From NCBI GenBank assembly GCA_963821705.1, contig CAWGEV010000006.1, positions 1-64,000 on the forward strand: a stretch of 64,000 nt of DNA, written 5' to 3'. The notes below the pieces were generated by a model, which saw only the letters and a list, made by a program, of their open reading frames with translations, did not search any database and had not been told where the DNA came from. Numbering within the stretch: the first letter of the stretch is position 1; each line of letters begins with the position of its first letter. Source of the DNA: DASUPK01 sp963821705. Its GTDB lineage: Bacteria; Actinomycetota; Thermoleophilia; Solirubrobacterales; 70-9. Positions 25,272 to 34,660 of this stretch are shown here, piece by piece. The position numbers and the translations under genes were made by a program.

Positions 25272-25612
25272 GCGCTCAATTCCTCCAGTGACTCGGGGTT
25301 GACGTAGTAGTAGGCCCACAGCCCTTGCCGCTCAGACCCCACGATGCCGGCCTCGCGCAGGACCTTGAGGTGGTGAGAAACCGTCGGCTGGGAGAGGTCG
25401 AAGAGCGGCACGAGCTCGCAGACGCAGACCTTCCCGGCGTGCTTCCGGAGCACATCCACCAGCTGCATTCGGATGGGATCGCCCAGCGCCTTTGCGACCT
25501 TCGCCATCCGCTCGGCGTGGGCCCGCTCGATGTCGGGATAGACGACAGGCTCGCAGCACGGCTCGCCGACTGGGCGCTTTCGCTTCGGGGCGAGCTCCAG
25601 ATCGACAGTCAT
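25259..25612 (-). CDS. arsR: ArsR family metalloregulator
   Basis: A 117-residue winged-helix repressor. The As(III)-type sensor motif CVCEL lies at the start of the recognition region (KVCVCELVPLFDLSQPTVSHHLKVLREAG), with a further Cys pair near residue 19 (EPCCEP) that may also join the site. It would bind the shared promoter and release when arsenite is present, turning on both arms of the island. First gene of the left arm, followed by arsM and the diiron protein. Confidence 0.92.
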   Translation of the reverse strand: MTVDLELAPKRKRPVGEPCCEPVVYPDIERAHAERMAKVAKALGDPIRMQLVDVLRKHAGKVCVCELVPLFDLSQPTVSHHLKVLREAGIVGSERQGLWAYYYVNPESLEELSAWLS

Positions 25613-25639
25613 CTATCTACGTATATCGATTGAATAGAT
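25611..25639. promoter_or_regulatory. Candidate ArsR operator between the divergent ars arms
   Basis: ATCTAT (25611-25616) is repeated inverted as ATAGAT (25634-25639) around an AT-rich centre (ACGTATATCGATTGA) in otherwise GC-rich DNA. The AT-rich dyad between divergent arsR and arsC is what ArsR/SmtB repressors bind. Confidence 0.6.
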
Positions 25640-25686
25640 GAATGTCAACCCTTAGGATCCGGCGACTGGGCGCCAACGCGAAAGGG

Positions 25687-26334
25687 ATGAGCATGGGGAC
25701 CCAACTCGAGCAGACCACCAAGGATCGCATCGGCCGTTCGGTCGACGTCCTGGCCGAGGAGTTCAGCGGCATCTTCTCGCGCGAGACGATCGACGCTTAT
25801 GTCGAGGAGAGCCTCGAACAGTTCGCGGACGCGAAGGTGGAGGAATTCGTTCCGCTCATGATCGAACGCTTCACTCGCCAGCGACTGCGGGCGCTGGGAC
25901 AGGCGGAGGGCAAGGTGACCAAGGACGTCCCCGAGGTCCTGTTCGTGTGCGTCCACAACTCCGGCCGCAGCCAGATGGCGGCCGGGCTGCTCGACAAGCT
26001 GGCCGGGGGACGGGTCCACGTACGCTCGGCCGGCTCGGATCCGGCCGACCAGCTCAACCCCAACGCCATCACGGCCATGGAGGAAGTGGACGTCGACATC
26101 TCAAAGGAGTTCCCCAAGCCACTCACCGACGAGGTCGTCCGGGCTGCCGATGCGGTGATCACGATGGGCTGCGGGGATGCCTGCCCGATCTATCCGGGCA
26201 AGCGATACGAGGACTGGGACCTCGAGGATCCCGCCGGCAAGGACCTCGAGACGGTTCGCCGGATTCGGGACGAGATCCAGAGCCAGGTGGAAGACCTGGT
26301 CGCGAGTCTCGCCTCCGTCGGATCACCCACGTAG
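25687..26334 (+). CDS. arsC: Arsenate reductase (low-molecular-weight-phosphatase type) with N-terminal helical domain
   Basis: About 215 residues. The catalytic P-loop is FVCVHNSGRSQMAA (CX5R), and the second Cys pair used in the thiol relay lies in TMGCGDACPIYPG, followed by YEDWDLEDPAG, so it is a thioredoxin- or mycothiol-type ArsC that reduces arsenate to arsenite. Residues 1-75 form an extra helical segment (RIGRSVDVLAEEFSGIF to MIERFTRQRLRAL) found in actinobacterial fusions, possibly for dimerisation. ATG 25642 and ATG 25693 are other possible starts. First gene of the right arm. Confidence 0.88.
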   Translation: MSMGTQLEQTTKDRIGRSVDVLAEEFSGIFSRETIDAYVEESLEQFADAKVEEFVPLMIERFTRQRLRALGQAEGKVTKDVPEVLFVCVHNSGRSQMAAGLLDKLAGGRVHVRSAGSDPADQLNPNAITAMEEVDVDISKEFPKPLTDEVVRAADAVITMGCGDACPIYPGKRYEDWDLEDPAGKDLETVRRIRDEIQSQVEDLVASLASVGSPT

Positions 26335-26378
26335 GTCAGGCTCGGCAACGCAATTCGATCTCATCAGGAGAGGGACAA

Positions 26379-27438
26379 TTGGATGGATCTAACGTCGCAG
26401 TCGGCATCAACGGGTTCGGCCGCATGGGAAGGCTTGCGCTGCGGGCGGCCTGGGGCTGGTCGGAGCTGCGTTTCACCCATGTGAATGAGCTCCACGGCGA
26501 CGCGGACACCGCGGCGCATCTCCTCAAGTTCGACTCGGTTCACGGCCGCTGGGACCGCAACGTCGGCGGAGGTGACGGTTCCCTCACCATCGACGGTGAA
26601 CGGATCGGGTATTCGCGCGAGGGTGAGCCGGGGGATGTCCCATGGGATGAGTTGGGCGTCGAGGTCGTACTCGAATGTTCGGGACAGTTCCGCAGCCTCG
26701 ACTCGCTGAAGGCTTACTTTCGGCGTGGCGTCCGGAAGGTGATCGTCGCGGCGCCGGTCAGGGACGCCGCTGCCCTCAACCTGGTGGTCGGGGTCAACGA
26801 CAACCTCTACGACCCCGCTGAGCACGATCTCGTCACAGCGGCCTCCTGCACCACCAACTGCCTGGCGCCGGTGGTCAAGGTGATCCACGAAGGAATCGGA
26901 ATAGAGCATGGATCGATCACCACGCTGCATGACATGACCAACACGCAGAACGTCGTGGACGCCCCGCACAAGGATCTGCGGCGGGCCCGCTCGGCGAGCA
27001 TGTCGCTGATTCCCACCACGACCGGATCGGCGACCGCCATCGGCCTGATCTTTCCCGAGCTCGAGGGGAAGCTGAACGGCCTCGCGGTCCGGGTGCCGTT
27101 GATGAACTCCTCGATCACCGACTGCGTCTTCGAGGTCGCGCGCCCGACCACGGTTGAGGAGGTAAACGGGCTCCTCGCTCAGGCCGCAGATGGGGCCTTG
27201 GCCGGAATTCTCGGCTACGAGGAACGCCCGCTCGTCTCGGTTGACTACCGCGACGATCCCCGCTCAGGGATTGTTGATGCGCCCTCGACCATGGTCATCG
27301 GGCGAAACCCAGGTGAAGGTCCTGGCCTGGTACGACAACGAGTGGGGCTACGCGAACCGACTGGTGGAGCTGGCGCGGAAGGTCGCTCTCAGCCTTCCGA
27401 CCGGCGGTCGCTCTGGATCCGTGCCTCTAACCGCCTAG
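26379..27438 (+). CDS. Glyceraldehyde-3-phosphate dehydrogenase of the ArsJ pair, one frameshift
   Basis: About 352 residues. NAD-binding INGFGRMGRLALRAAW, the catalytic Cys in AASCTTNCLAPV, and the C-terminal LAWYDNEWGYANRL are all intact. In ars operons this GAPDH uses arsenate in place of phosphate to make unstable 1-arseno-3-phosphoglycerate, exported by ArsJ, which lies directly downstream. The TTG start at 26379 is chosen because AGGAG sits 8 bases upstream. An extra G in the run near 27302 shifts the frame; removing it restores VIGETQVKVLAWY. Confidence 0.87.
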
Positions 27439-27444
27439 CGCCAG

Positions 27445-28734
27445 GTGGCGAGCGCGGACGCAACCACGGGGAGAACCGCGGGCCGACCTGCGGAGCTACG
27501 CGCTGGTCACCGGGGCGTATTGGACAGACACGCTGGTCGACGGCGCGAGCCGCATGCTGGTCCTCTTCTACTTCGACCAGCTCGGGTACAGCCCCTTCCA
27601 GCTGGCGACGCTGTTTCTCCTCTACGAGTTCTTCGGCATCGTCACCAATCTGATCGGCGGCTGGATAGCAGCGCGCTTCGGATTGAAGACGACGCTCTTC
27701 ATGGGACTCGGCGTCCAGATCTGCGCCCAGAGCATGCTCGGCTTCGCCCCCGAGGCGTGGCTGGTGGTGCCCTACGTGATGGCCTCGCAGGCGCTCTCCG
27801 GAATCGCCAAGGACCTGACGAAGATGAGCTCGAAGAGCGCCGTCAAGCTCGTGGTGCCCGAGGGGCAGGCAGGGCGCCCTCTACAAGTGGGTGGCGATCC
27901 TGACGGGCTCGAAGAATGCGCTCAAAGGGGTCGGCTTCTTCGTTGGCGGCCTGTTGCTGACGACAGTCGGGTTTCAGACCGGCGTGCTGATCTTGGCGGG
28001 GATGGTCGCGACCGCGCTGGTCAGCGTCTCCATCCTGATGCGTGGCGAGCAGCTCGGTCGCCCAGATGCCAAAGCGAAGTTCAAGCACATGTTCTCCAAC
28101 AACCGAGCGGTCAACATCCTTGCAGCGGCCCGGATTTTCCTGTTCGCTTCGCGCGACGTCTGGTTCGTGGTCGGGCTCCCCGTCTTCCTCTACACGGTGG
28201 TCGGCTGGAACTTCTGGCAGGTGAGCGTCTACCTCGCAGCCTGGATCATCGGCTACGGGATCGTGCAGGCGTCCGCGCCGCGGTTCGTGCGGCGGCGGGC
28301 CGAGGAGGGGGGCGAGCCCGATGGCCGGACGGCCGCCTGGCTCGCCTTCGCCCTGGCGACGCTGCCCGGCGGGCATTGCGATCGCCCTCGGGGCCGATGC
28401 CGATCCCGACCGCATCCGTCGTCATCGGCCTGATCGTCTTCGGAGTCGTTTTCGCGATGAACTCCGCCGTCCACTCGTACCTGATCCTGTCCTACGCGGA
28501 CAACGACAAGGTCGCGATGAACGTCGGCTTCTACTACATGGCGAACGCCTGCGGGCGGCTGGCGGGAACCGTGCTCTCCGGGCTGCTCTACGAGTGGCAG
28601 CGGTCTCACCGCTTGCCTCTGGGTCGTCGGCGGCGTTCGTCGTAGCGGCCGGGCTGCTCTCACTGGCGCTTCCGAAGAGGACCGCTCGCCGCTCACCCGG
28701 GATCCAGATGCCACGGGCGGAACCGGCTTCGTAA
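27445..28734 (+). CDS. arsJ: ArsJ, organoarsenical efflux permease (MFS), frameshifted
   Basis: About 428 residues and 11-12 membrane helices of the major facilitator superfamily. Recognisable ArsJ segments include YALVTGAYWTDTLVDGASRML, the loop GWIAARFGLKTTL, SGIAKDLTKMSSKSAVK and FWQVSVYLAAWIIGYG. At least four single-base indels (near 27480, 27868, 28365 and 28603) split it, but each break continues conserved protein in another frame. It exports the arseno-phosphoglycerate made by the neighbouring GAPDH. GTG 27445 follows the GAPDH stop by 6 bp. Confidence 0.82.
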
Positions 28735-29480
28735 TTGACGCCGATCAAGTCCAGCCTGGCCCGGCGCCTGTTCGCCGAGTTCCTCGGCTCGGCCTTTCTG
28801 GCCGCGACCGTGATCGGCTCGGGATCGCCGCCGCAGCGGCTCTCGCCGGGCGACACCGGGCTGCAGCTGCTTCGAGAACGCGGCCGCGACCGCGGCGGGC
28901 CTGTTCACCATCATCCTCATGTTCGGCCCGGTCTCCGGGCGCCACTTCAACCCGGTCGTCTCGCTGGTCGACGCGAGCTTCGGCGGCCTGCGCTGGCGCG
29001 ACGCGCTCGCCTACATCCCAGCCCAGGTCGCCGGCTGCATCGCCGGGGCGGTCGTCGCGAACGCGATGTTCGCCCTCGCCGCGATCAGCATCTCGACCAC
29101 CCACCGCGCCTCCGCCGCGCACCTGCTTCGCCGAGGTGGTCGCGACGCTCGGGCTGCTGCTCGTGATCTTCTCGCTGGCCCGGACGCGACGCGGGTCCGC
29201 TGGCCCCGGCGGCCGTCGGCGCCTACATCGGCGCCGCCTACTTCTTCACCAGCTCGACCAGCTTCGCCAACCCGGCGATCAACGTCGGCCGGATGTTCTC
29301 CGACACCTTCGCCGGCATCGCCCCGGCCTCGGTGCCGGCCTTCATCGTCGTCCAGCTCGTCGGCGGCGCTGGTCGCCGATCGGCGTGATCCGCGTGCTCT
29401 ACCCGGATATCACCCCCGAGGAGGCCGCGGAGGCGGTCATGCCGCATGAGGACTTAGATGGGGGTGTCCTCGAGCGGTAG
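28735..29480 (+). CDS. MIP family channel (AqpS-like aquaglyceroporin), frameshifted
   Basis: About 248 residues with six membrane helices and the two pore half-helix motifs: GRHFNPVVS (NPV, near residue 65) and FANPAINVGR (NPA, near residue 183). In ars operons such channels let arsenite or methylated arsenicals leave the cell, as with AqpS of Sinorhizobium. Indels near 28872, 29125, 29192 and 29372 break it. The TTG start directly follows the arsJ stop. The C-terminus is acidic (EEAAEAVMPHEDLD). Confidence 0.8.
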
Positions 29481-29494
29481 AAGGAGGTCTCAGG

Positions 29495-29716
29495 ATGAAG
29501 AAGCTGATTGTCGCCGGAGGTGCGATCGCCATCGTGGGCCTCGTCGCCAAACGCTGGGCGTCGAGCGGTGGGCTCGACTTCGGGCAGATGATCGAGCGCA
29601 TGCCTGACGACGCCCCTCCGAAGTGGATGTTCCGCAACATCACGGCGATCCGGGAGAACACGGACCGCATCATCGAGCTGCTCGAAAAAGAGCGCCAGGC
29701 GGCGGGTGGGCCGTGA
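29495..29716 (+). CDS. Small membrane-anchored protein in the ars operon
   Basis: A 73-residue protein after a strong AAGGAGG. It has one N-terminal membrane helix (LIVAGGAIAIVGLVA), then a soluble stretch with MPDDAPPKWMFRNITAIRENTDRIIELLEKE, predicted as an amphipathic helix or coiled coil. I do not recognise a family. It sits between the arsenical channel and the quinone reductase; the last codons overlap the next start (GTGA), so it is translated with the reductase and may anchor it to the membrane (inference). Confidence 0.65.
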   Translation: MKKLIVAGGAIAIVGLVAKRWASSGGLDFGQMIERMPDDAPPKWMFRNITAIRENTDRIIELLEKERQAAGGP

Positions 29717-30450
29717 AGGTCCTCGTCGTCTACGCCCACCACAACCCCGACTCGTTCACCCACGCGCTGCTCGACGAGCTGACCAGCGGCCTCGAAGAGG
29801 GAGGCCACGATGTCTACGTGAACGATCTTCAGGCCAGCGACTTTGATCCCGTCTTCAAGCTCGACGACTCAGTCCAGTTCATCCATCCGACGGTGCCCGA
29901 GGAGCTGCTCGATGAGGCGGCGCTCCGGGACATCGTGCTCGAAGCGGCGGGTGGGCCGCTGCGCCGCCGGCTGGCGAGGCGTTGGCTCCGGGGCAAGGGC
30001 CGCGCTGAGCTGATCGAGGAGATCGGCAGGCGCAAGCCGAAGGACGTGATCGAGCAGCAGACACTGGTCGCCGACGCGGAGGGGCTCGTGTTCGTGGCGC
30101 CGATCTTCTGGATGGGGTTGCCGGCGGTCATCAAGGGCTGGGTCGAGCGCGTCTTCACCTACGGCTTCGCCTACACGCTCACCCCTGAAGGCTGGCGGGG
30201 CGATCTCAGCGGCAGGGTCCCGCTGCTCACCCAGGAGAAGGGCCTGATCCTCACCCCCACGTTCTTCACGGAACAGGAGTACGACCGCGGCTGGCGGGAG
30301 GCGGTGGACACGGTCCTGTGCGAGTGGAGTCTGAAGATGGCGGGAGTGAAGGAAGCCCACCACGCCTACTTCTATGCCGCCACCTCGGTGTCGGACGAGA
30401 AACGGCAGGAGTACCTGCAGGAGGCCCACCGGCTGGGCAGGGAGTTCTAG
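29713..30450 (+). CDS. NAD(P)H dehydrogenase (quinone), flavodoxin-2 fold
   Basis: A 245-residue flavoprotein of the NQO1/MdaB family. Marks are VYAHHNPDSFTHALLDEL (FMN/FAD phosphate site), the ADAEGLVFVAPIFWMGLPAVIKGWVERVF block and GLILTPTFF. It would reduce quinones or other acceptors by two electrons. A 20-residue basic insertion (LRRRLARRWLRGKGRAEL) near residue 78 is not usual for the family. GTG overlaps the stop of the small membrane protein. In an ars setting it plays the place often taken by ArsH, but it is not ArsH. Confidence 0.85.
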   Translation: MKVLVVYAHHNPDSFTHALLDELTSGLEEGGHDVYVNDLQASDFDPVFKLDDSVQFIHPTVPEELLDEAALRDIVLEAAGGPLRRRLARRWLRGKGRAELIEEIGRRKPKDVIEQQTLVADAEGLVFVAPIFWMGLPAVIKGWVERVFTYGFAYTLTPEGWRGDLSGRVPLLTQEKGLILTPTFFTEQEYDRGWREAVDTVLCEWSLKMAGVKEAHHAYFYAATSVSDEKRQEYLQEAHRLGREF

Positions 30451-30514
30451 AGCCGGGCCGCCGCTTCGCGATGTCTTCACGGGATTCTGGAGGGGCCGCC
30501 TTCGCTTCGAATCG

Positions 30515-31397
30515 ATGCCCGCGGGCGACCCGATCAAACGTCTCGGGCTCAGCATCCCGTACGACTGGTGGCCGGCCGCGCCGATCGTCAAGGAGATCGA
30601 GGCCGCCGGATTCAGCTACGTGCAGGTCCCGTCGCCTCCGCCGTCGGTGCTGCTGAGCCCGAAGGAGGCGGTGCGCCACGCCGCCGCGCTCTCGGACGCA
30701 CTGGGCACGACCGGCCTCCAACCCATCCTCCACGGCCCCGGCTCGGTCGGGGCCGGCACCCGCGACGGCGACCTCGCGTTCGAGGGGCTGATCTCATACG
30801 CCGCCGAGGTGGGCGCCTCGCGGGTCGTCTACCACGCCGCGAACCTCCCCGACGAGCCGGCGAGCGAGGACGCGCGCCTCGCCGAGACCCGGGCGCTGGC
30901 GGCGCTCGCCACCCGCGCGGAGCGCCTCGGAGTGATCATCGCGCTCGAGAACGATGGCCCCGGTCTACCCCGGCCCGGACGCGCTCTCCTTCAGCCCCCT
31001 CACCCTGCGGACGATGGCGAAGCGGATCTCCTCCCCCGCCGTCGGGCTCTGCATCGACGTCGGCCACGCCAACATCGTCGCCGGGATCCGCATGACCGAC
31101 CCATACGAGCTGATCGAGCCCGCGCTCGACCGCGCCGTGCTCTTCCACCTCCACGACAACCTCGGCGCCCGCCGTGGCCATCCGGGTTCGCCCGAGATAG
31201 ACCCGCTGCGACTCGACCTCCACCTGCCGCCGGGCAGAGGCACCGTTCCCTGGGACCGGCTCGCGCCCCTCTTCGCCCGCAAGGCCGGCGCTCCGCTGCT
31301 GCTCGAGGTCCATCCGCCACGGCCGTCTGCTGCAAAGCTCTATGAGGCCGCAGTCGAAGCGGTGGCTCCGCCGGCTGTCCCGGCGGCAGCGGCCTAG
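30515..31397 (+). CDS. Sugar phosphate isomerase/epimerase-like TIM-barrel protein, one frameshift
   Basis: About 294 residues of the xylose-isomerase-like / AP-endonuclease-2 superfamily. Barrel-strand motifs: RLGLSIPYDWWP, SYVQVPSPPP, QPILHGPGS, SRVVYHAANLP, then IALEN, VGLCIDVGHANIV, FHLHDNLGARRGHP and LLLEVHPPRPS. The His/Asp/Glu residues expected to bind the metal lie in GLCIDVGHAN and FHLHDN. One indel near 30957 shifts the frame. Its TAG overlaps the stop of the convergent zinc-ribbon gene (CTAG). Substrate unknown. Confidence 0.78.
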
Positions 31398-32731
31398 CTT
31401 CCGCTCAGCGTTCCCTGGCCCTGGCTGGTGTCGTCCGCGCCGTTCGTGCCCTGATCGCTGGTGATCCCGCGCAGCGTCAGTCCCCCGCCCGCACCGACAT
31501 CGACGGCGACCTGGACCGCTTGGCCGCGATTCAGCTTGGTCTGATCGATGCCGCCCGGCACGGAGAGAGGGGCAAGGTCACGCCCCGCCTCGCGCACGTC
31601 GTCCGCCGTCAGGACCAGGCCGGCGGAGCAGCCGGTCTCCTGGACCACCGCCTCGAGCAGCGCGCTCGTCTGCTGCCCGGAGACGGTCAGCGAGGTCTGA
31701 GTCAGCTCCGGAACGGTCGTCGGCTGATCCGGCGCGCCGTTCTGCTCGCTGGCCCCGGACGGGTTGCAGGGAGCCGGATACTGCCGCCAGTCCGAGGACG
31801 ATGCCGGCGCGATCGGAGCGAAGGGATCGCCGATGTGGACTCCGACCTGGACCTGCGAGCCGATCGAGGGAAGGGCCGTGGCCGGCGGCGAGGTGACCAG
31901 GACCGAGGCACCGAGGGAGGAGACGACGTAGACGAAGTGGTCCGTCGTGGGAGGCGTGCTGCTGCAGGCCGTCGCGGGGTGCTCCAGGTCGGCGCAGTAG
32001 GTGACCGTGCCCAGGAAGCTCGCGTTGTCCGTGTTCCCCTGGGCGGAGCGATTTCCCTGTTCGGCGTAGGTGCCGTTCTTGAGCTTCCGGACAGGGCTCT
32101 GCAGCTGGTCGCCGACGTTGGGCAGCGTGTCGGCGTGGATCGAGATCAGCGCTCCGTTCGACGCCAGCGTGTAGCTCTGGGCGACGGGGTTCGTCCGGAC
32201 GACCGTCCCGGTGAACTCGATCGGCTGCTCCTTCTGCTTCTTGGTCTTGTTACCGCCACCGCCACCGCCACCGCCACCGCCACCGCCGCCGCCACCACCT
32301 GACGCGACGGACGAGATCGGCGTGGTCGAGGCGACCTGCGTTGCGGAGCCGCCGCCTCCGCCTCCGCCGTCCCACCCCCGGAAGACGGCGGCGAGGATGT
32401 CTCGGGCGACGGCGCCTGAGCGACGACGGTGGGTGACGGCGCCGCCAGGATCCCGCCCACGTTGGGACTGATCGCGGTCCCGACGATGACTCCGAAGCCG
32501 AGCGCGATGGCGGCGAAGGTGCTCGCGGTCTGCAATGGGCATCGGCAGGGCGAAGGCCGCAGCGGCTGGCCGCTCGGCCGGGGACCTGGCCGCGCCGGCC
32601 GGCAGCGCGTACGGCAGGGCCAGCGGGGACCCGACGCGCTGGCCGCACTCGACGCAGTAGCGCTGGTCGGTCGCGAGCTGGGCGCCGCAGCTCGAGCAGG
32701 GCCCGCGGACGTTCATGGCCTCCCCCGCCAT
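31394..32731 (-). CDS. Zinc-ribbon membrane protein C with poly-glycine linker, frameshifted
   Basis: About 446 residues. An N-terminal double-Cys zinc ribbon (CSSCGAQLATDQRYCVECGQR, 19 residues between the outer Cys), a Pro/Ala-rich stretch, one membrane helix (FAAIALGFGVIVGTAI), a glycine tract of about 16 residues coded by a hexanucleotide repeat, then a domain of about 290 residues (PIEFTGTVVRTNPVAQSYTL onward) predicted outside the cell. Indels near 32535 and 32375 break the first third. The outer domain is not recognised. Last of three zinc-ribbon genes behind the pst1 operon. Confidence 0.65.
   Translation of the reverse strand: MAGEAMNVRGPCSSCGAQLATDQRYCVECGQRVGSPLALPYALPAGAARSPAERPAAAAFALPMPIADREHLRRHRARLRSHRRDRDQSQRGRDPGGAVTHRRRSGAVARDILAAVFRGWDGGGGGGGSATQVASTTPISSVASGGGGGGGGGGGGGGGGNKTKKQKEQPIEFTGTVVRTNPVAQSYTLASNGALISIHADTLPNVGDQLQSPVRKLKNGTYAEQGNRSAQGNTDNASFLGTVTYCADLEHPATACSSTPPTTDHFVYVVSSLGASVLVTSPPATALPSIGSQVQVGVHIGDPFAPIAPASSSDWRQYPAPCNPSGASEQNGAPDQPTTVPELTQTSLTVSGQQTSALLEAVVQETGCSAGLVLTADDVREAGRDLAPLSVPGGIDQTKLNRGQAVQVAVDVGAGGGLTLRGITSDQGTNGADDTSQGQGTLSGS
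32252..32298. repeat. ACCGCC microsatellite coding a glycine tract
   Basis: About seven ACCGCC units followed by GCCGCC/ACC units; on the minus strand it codes the poly-Gly linker of zinc-ribbon protein C. Length variation would leave the frame intact. Confidence 0.7.
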
Positions 32732-32734
32732 TCG

Positions 32735-33246
32735 CTACGTCGTGGCCGGTTTGGGCTTGTCGCTCGAGGTGGACGCGGGCCTGAGCTCGTTGCCGCACTG
32801 CCAGCAGAACACGGCGCCCCGCGCCTGCAGGGCGCCGCAGGACGGGCAGGTGCCGGCGGCCCCGGCCGTTGCCCAGCTTCAGCAGGCGCTCGATCTGGCC
32901 GAGCTCGGCGTCGACCTCCTGCAGCCTCGCCGCCTGCTTGTTGAGCACGTCGAGGCGGTAGTGGTCGCGGCTCGCCATCTCGTAGGCCATGCCGCCGAGG
33001 TCCCACTGGAGCTCGGCGAACTGCCGTGGCCAGCTCCTCGCGCTGCTCGAGCAGCTCGGGCTGGCCGACCGGTGCGCCGATCGCGACCCCGTTCCGGCGG
33101 CATTCGCCGAGACCGGCTTCCGCCGGCGCCCTTGCCCCGGGGCCTGACCCGGCTGGCTGCTTCACGATCGCCCGCGGCGGCCTGCCGGACGTGGCGCAGC
33201 GTCTCGATGAAGCCCGGGCGCTGCTTGGTCTCCTCGCCTGGGCCAT
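32735..33246 (-). CDS. Zinc-ribbon protein B (C-terminal ribbon), frameshifted
   Basis: About 170 residues. After indel correction it opens with ETKQRPGFIETLRHVRQA, has a helical middle (MAYEMASRDHYRLDVLNKQAARLQEVDAELGQIERLL, likely coiled coil) and ends with a zinc ribbon (CPSCGALQARGAVFCWQCGNEL) and KPKPATT. No membrane helix is seen. It lies 3 bp after protein A and 4 bp before protein C in the same strand. Unknown function; shares the ribbon type with its neighbours, with the ribbon at the opposite end. Confidence 0.6.
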
Positions 33247-33248
33247 CG

Positions 33249-33898
33249 TCAGCACCCGATGCAGGTCGCGGAGCTGCCTCCGCCGGCCTGTCCGTTGGGG
33301 TCGAGCGCCGCGGGCTTGCCCTGCGTCGCGACCACGTTCGGTCCGTTCTTCGCGTTCTGCTGGACCGACGCGTTCGGTGTTCGCCGCCTGGATGCCCGCG
33401 GTCGAGCCGCTGCCGCCCTGGACGACGCTCCCCTGGCCGCGGAGCGGTGCCGCCGCCCTTGCGCCTTCTTGGTGCTGCTCGGCGGTCGTCGCGCGTGGTG
33501 TCGGTCGGGGTGGCCGCGGCCGCGGTCGTGGTCGGGGCCGCCTGCGCCGCCACGGTCTGGGTGTTGTTGTTGTCCTTGCCGATCAGCACCCCGAGCAGCA
33601 GCATCACGCCGAGCAGCGGCGATCGCGCCGATCGCGGCGATCGGGTCCACTGCGGGGCGTTCGGCGCCGCGCCGGGGCCGCCACGGCACCGTCCGCCGTC
33701 GGCTCGCGCGCCTCCGGCAGGCGCCTGGGCTCGTAGTCTGAGCCGCCTCTCGCCGCGGCGTCGCCCGCAGTTGAGGCAGTAGCGCTGGTCGGTCGCGAGG
33801 ACGGAACCGCACTTGCTCGCAGGTATCCCCCTCCTTCCCACGAGGGCCAGCAGGTGGCTCAGCTTGCTCTCGCCCGTGCTTGCTCTTGCGTCTGCCAT
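33249..33898 (-). CDS. Zinc-ribbon membrane protein A, frameshifted
   Basis: About 216 residues. N-terminal MADARASTGESKLSHLLALVG, then a zinc ribbon ending CGSVLATDQRYCLNCGRR, closely like that of protein C (ATDQRYC shared). A basic Arg/Pro-rich stretch leads to one membrane helix (SPLLGVMLLLGVLIG) and an Ala/Thr-rich outer part ending in NGPNVVATQGKPAALDPNG and a Cys pair (CIGC). At least three indels break it. First of the zinc-ribbon trio, 12 bp behind the lipoprotein. Confidence 0.6.
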
Positions 33899-33910
33899 CC
33901 TGTTGGCCTC

Positions 33911-34660
33911 CTAGTGCAGGATCGTCGGGGGCGCCTTGATCGTCACGTCCGCGCCCTTCGGGTCTCCGATGAAGAAGATGGTGTAGTTCGCCGGCTTCGC
34001 GTCGGCCTTCAGCGTCTTGATCTGCCCTCGCCGGCCGCCACGATCCTGGCCACCCTGCCGCGCCACCGCGAAGAGGATCAGGTCGGCCTGGTCGATCTTC
34101 GACTCGTTCTTGACGGTGCCCGTGACCTGTCGGCCCGGAGAAATCGTGTCCGGCCGGGGGCGAGACTGCTGAAGAAGGTTGCGGCAGCTTGCCCGAGGGC
34201 GCCTTTCCCTCGGGCTGGCCGACCGTGACCTTGGCGCTCTTGCCGCCTGGCCCGTGACCTGGTCGTTGACCCAGTAGACGGTCTGCCCGGGCTCGATCAG
34301 CGGCACGTGGTTCAGCGCGACGTCGAGCCCGCCGGTGTTGTTCTCGTAGACGGTCTTGCCGTTCGCGTCGCTGGACGTCGACCAGGATCGGGACGTTGGC
34401 CAGGCGTCTGATCGGAGTCGTTCTGGAGCTCGACGACGACCGCGTCGCCGTTCTGGTCGTCGGAGCAGCGTCGTGTCGACGACCTTGACGTCCGGGTTTT
34501 CCTTCGGGATCGTCAGCGGCTGCTGCCGCGCTTCAGCGGCGTCGCGCCCTCGCGCCTGGAGCTCCTTGCGCTCTTGTCCTGCGTCGACTGGCAGGCGGTG
34601 AGCGGCGACCGCGCGCGAGCGACCGCCGATGACCGCGAGCAGTGATCGCCATCGGCTCAA
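33911..34660 (-). CDS. Putative lipoprotein in the pst1 operon, frameshifted
   Basis: About 248 residues. The TTG start overlaps the pstB1 stop. In the corrected frame the N-terminus is a lipoprotein signal ending in LTACQS. The mature part includes PLTIPKENPDVKVVDTTLL, GKTVYENNTGGLDVALNHV, EPGQTVYWVNDQVTG and a C-terminal TLKADAKPANYTIFFIGDPKG. The segments resemble an immunoglobulin-like beta-sandwich as in FxLYD/DUF4352 lipoproteins, but I do not assign a family. Several indels. Its place suggests an outer-face helper of phosphate uptake (inference). Confidence 0.6.
   Translation of the reverse strand: MSRWRSLLAVIGGRSRAVAAHRLPVDAGQERKELQARGRDAAEARQQPLTIPKENPDVKVVDTTLLRRPERRRGRRRAPERLRSDAWPTSRSWSTSSDANGKTVYENNTGGLDVALNHVPLIEPGQTVYWVNDQVTGQAARAPRSRSASPRERRPRASCRNLLQQSRPRPDTISPGRQVTGTVKNESKIDQADLILFAVARQGGQDRGGRRGQIKTLKADAKPANYTIFFIGDPKGADVTIKAPPTILH

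Noticed and set aside
26379..27438. Housekeeping glycolytic GAPDH
   Set aside because: Its place directly before arsJ and behind arsC points to the arsenate-specific GAPDH of ArsJ pairs; no other glycolytic gene is near.
29713..30450. Calling the flavoprotein ArsH
   Set aside because: The motifs are those of the NQO1/MdaB flavodoxin-2 family and not the NADPH-FMN reductase family of ArsH.
32252..32298. CRISPR-like repeat
   Set aside because: A plain hexanucleotide microsatellite coding glycine; no spacers.
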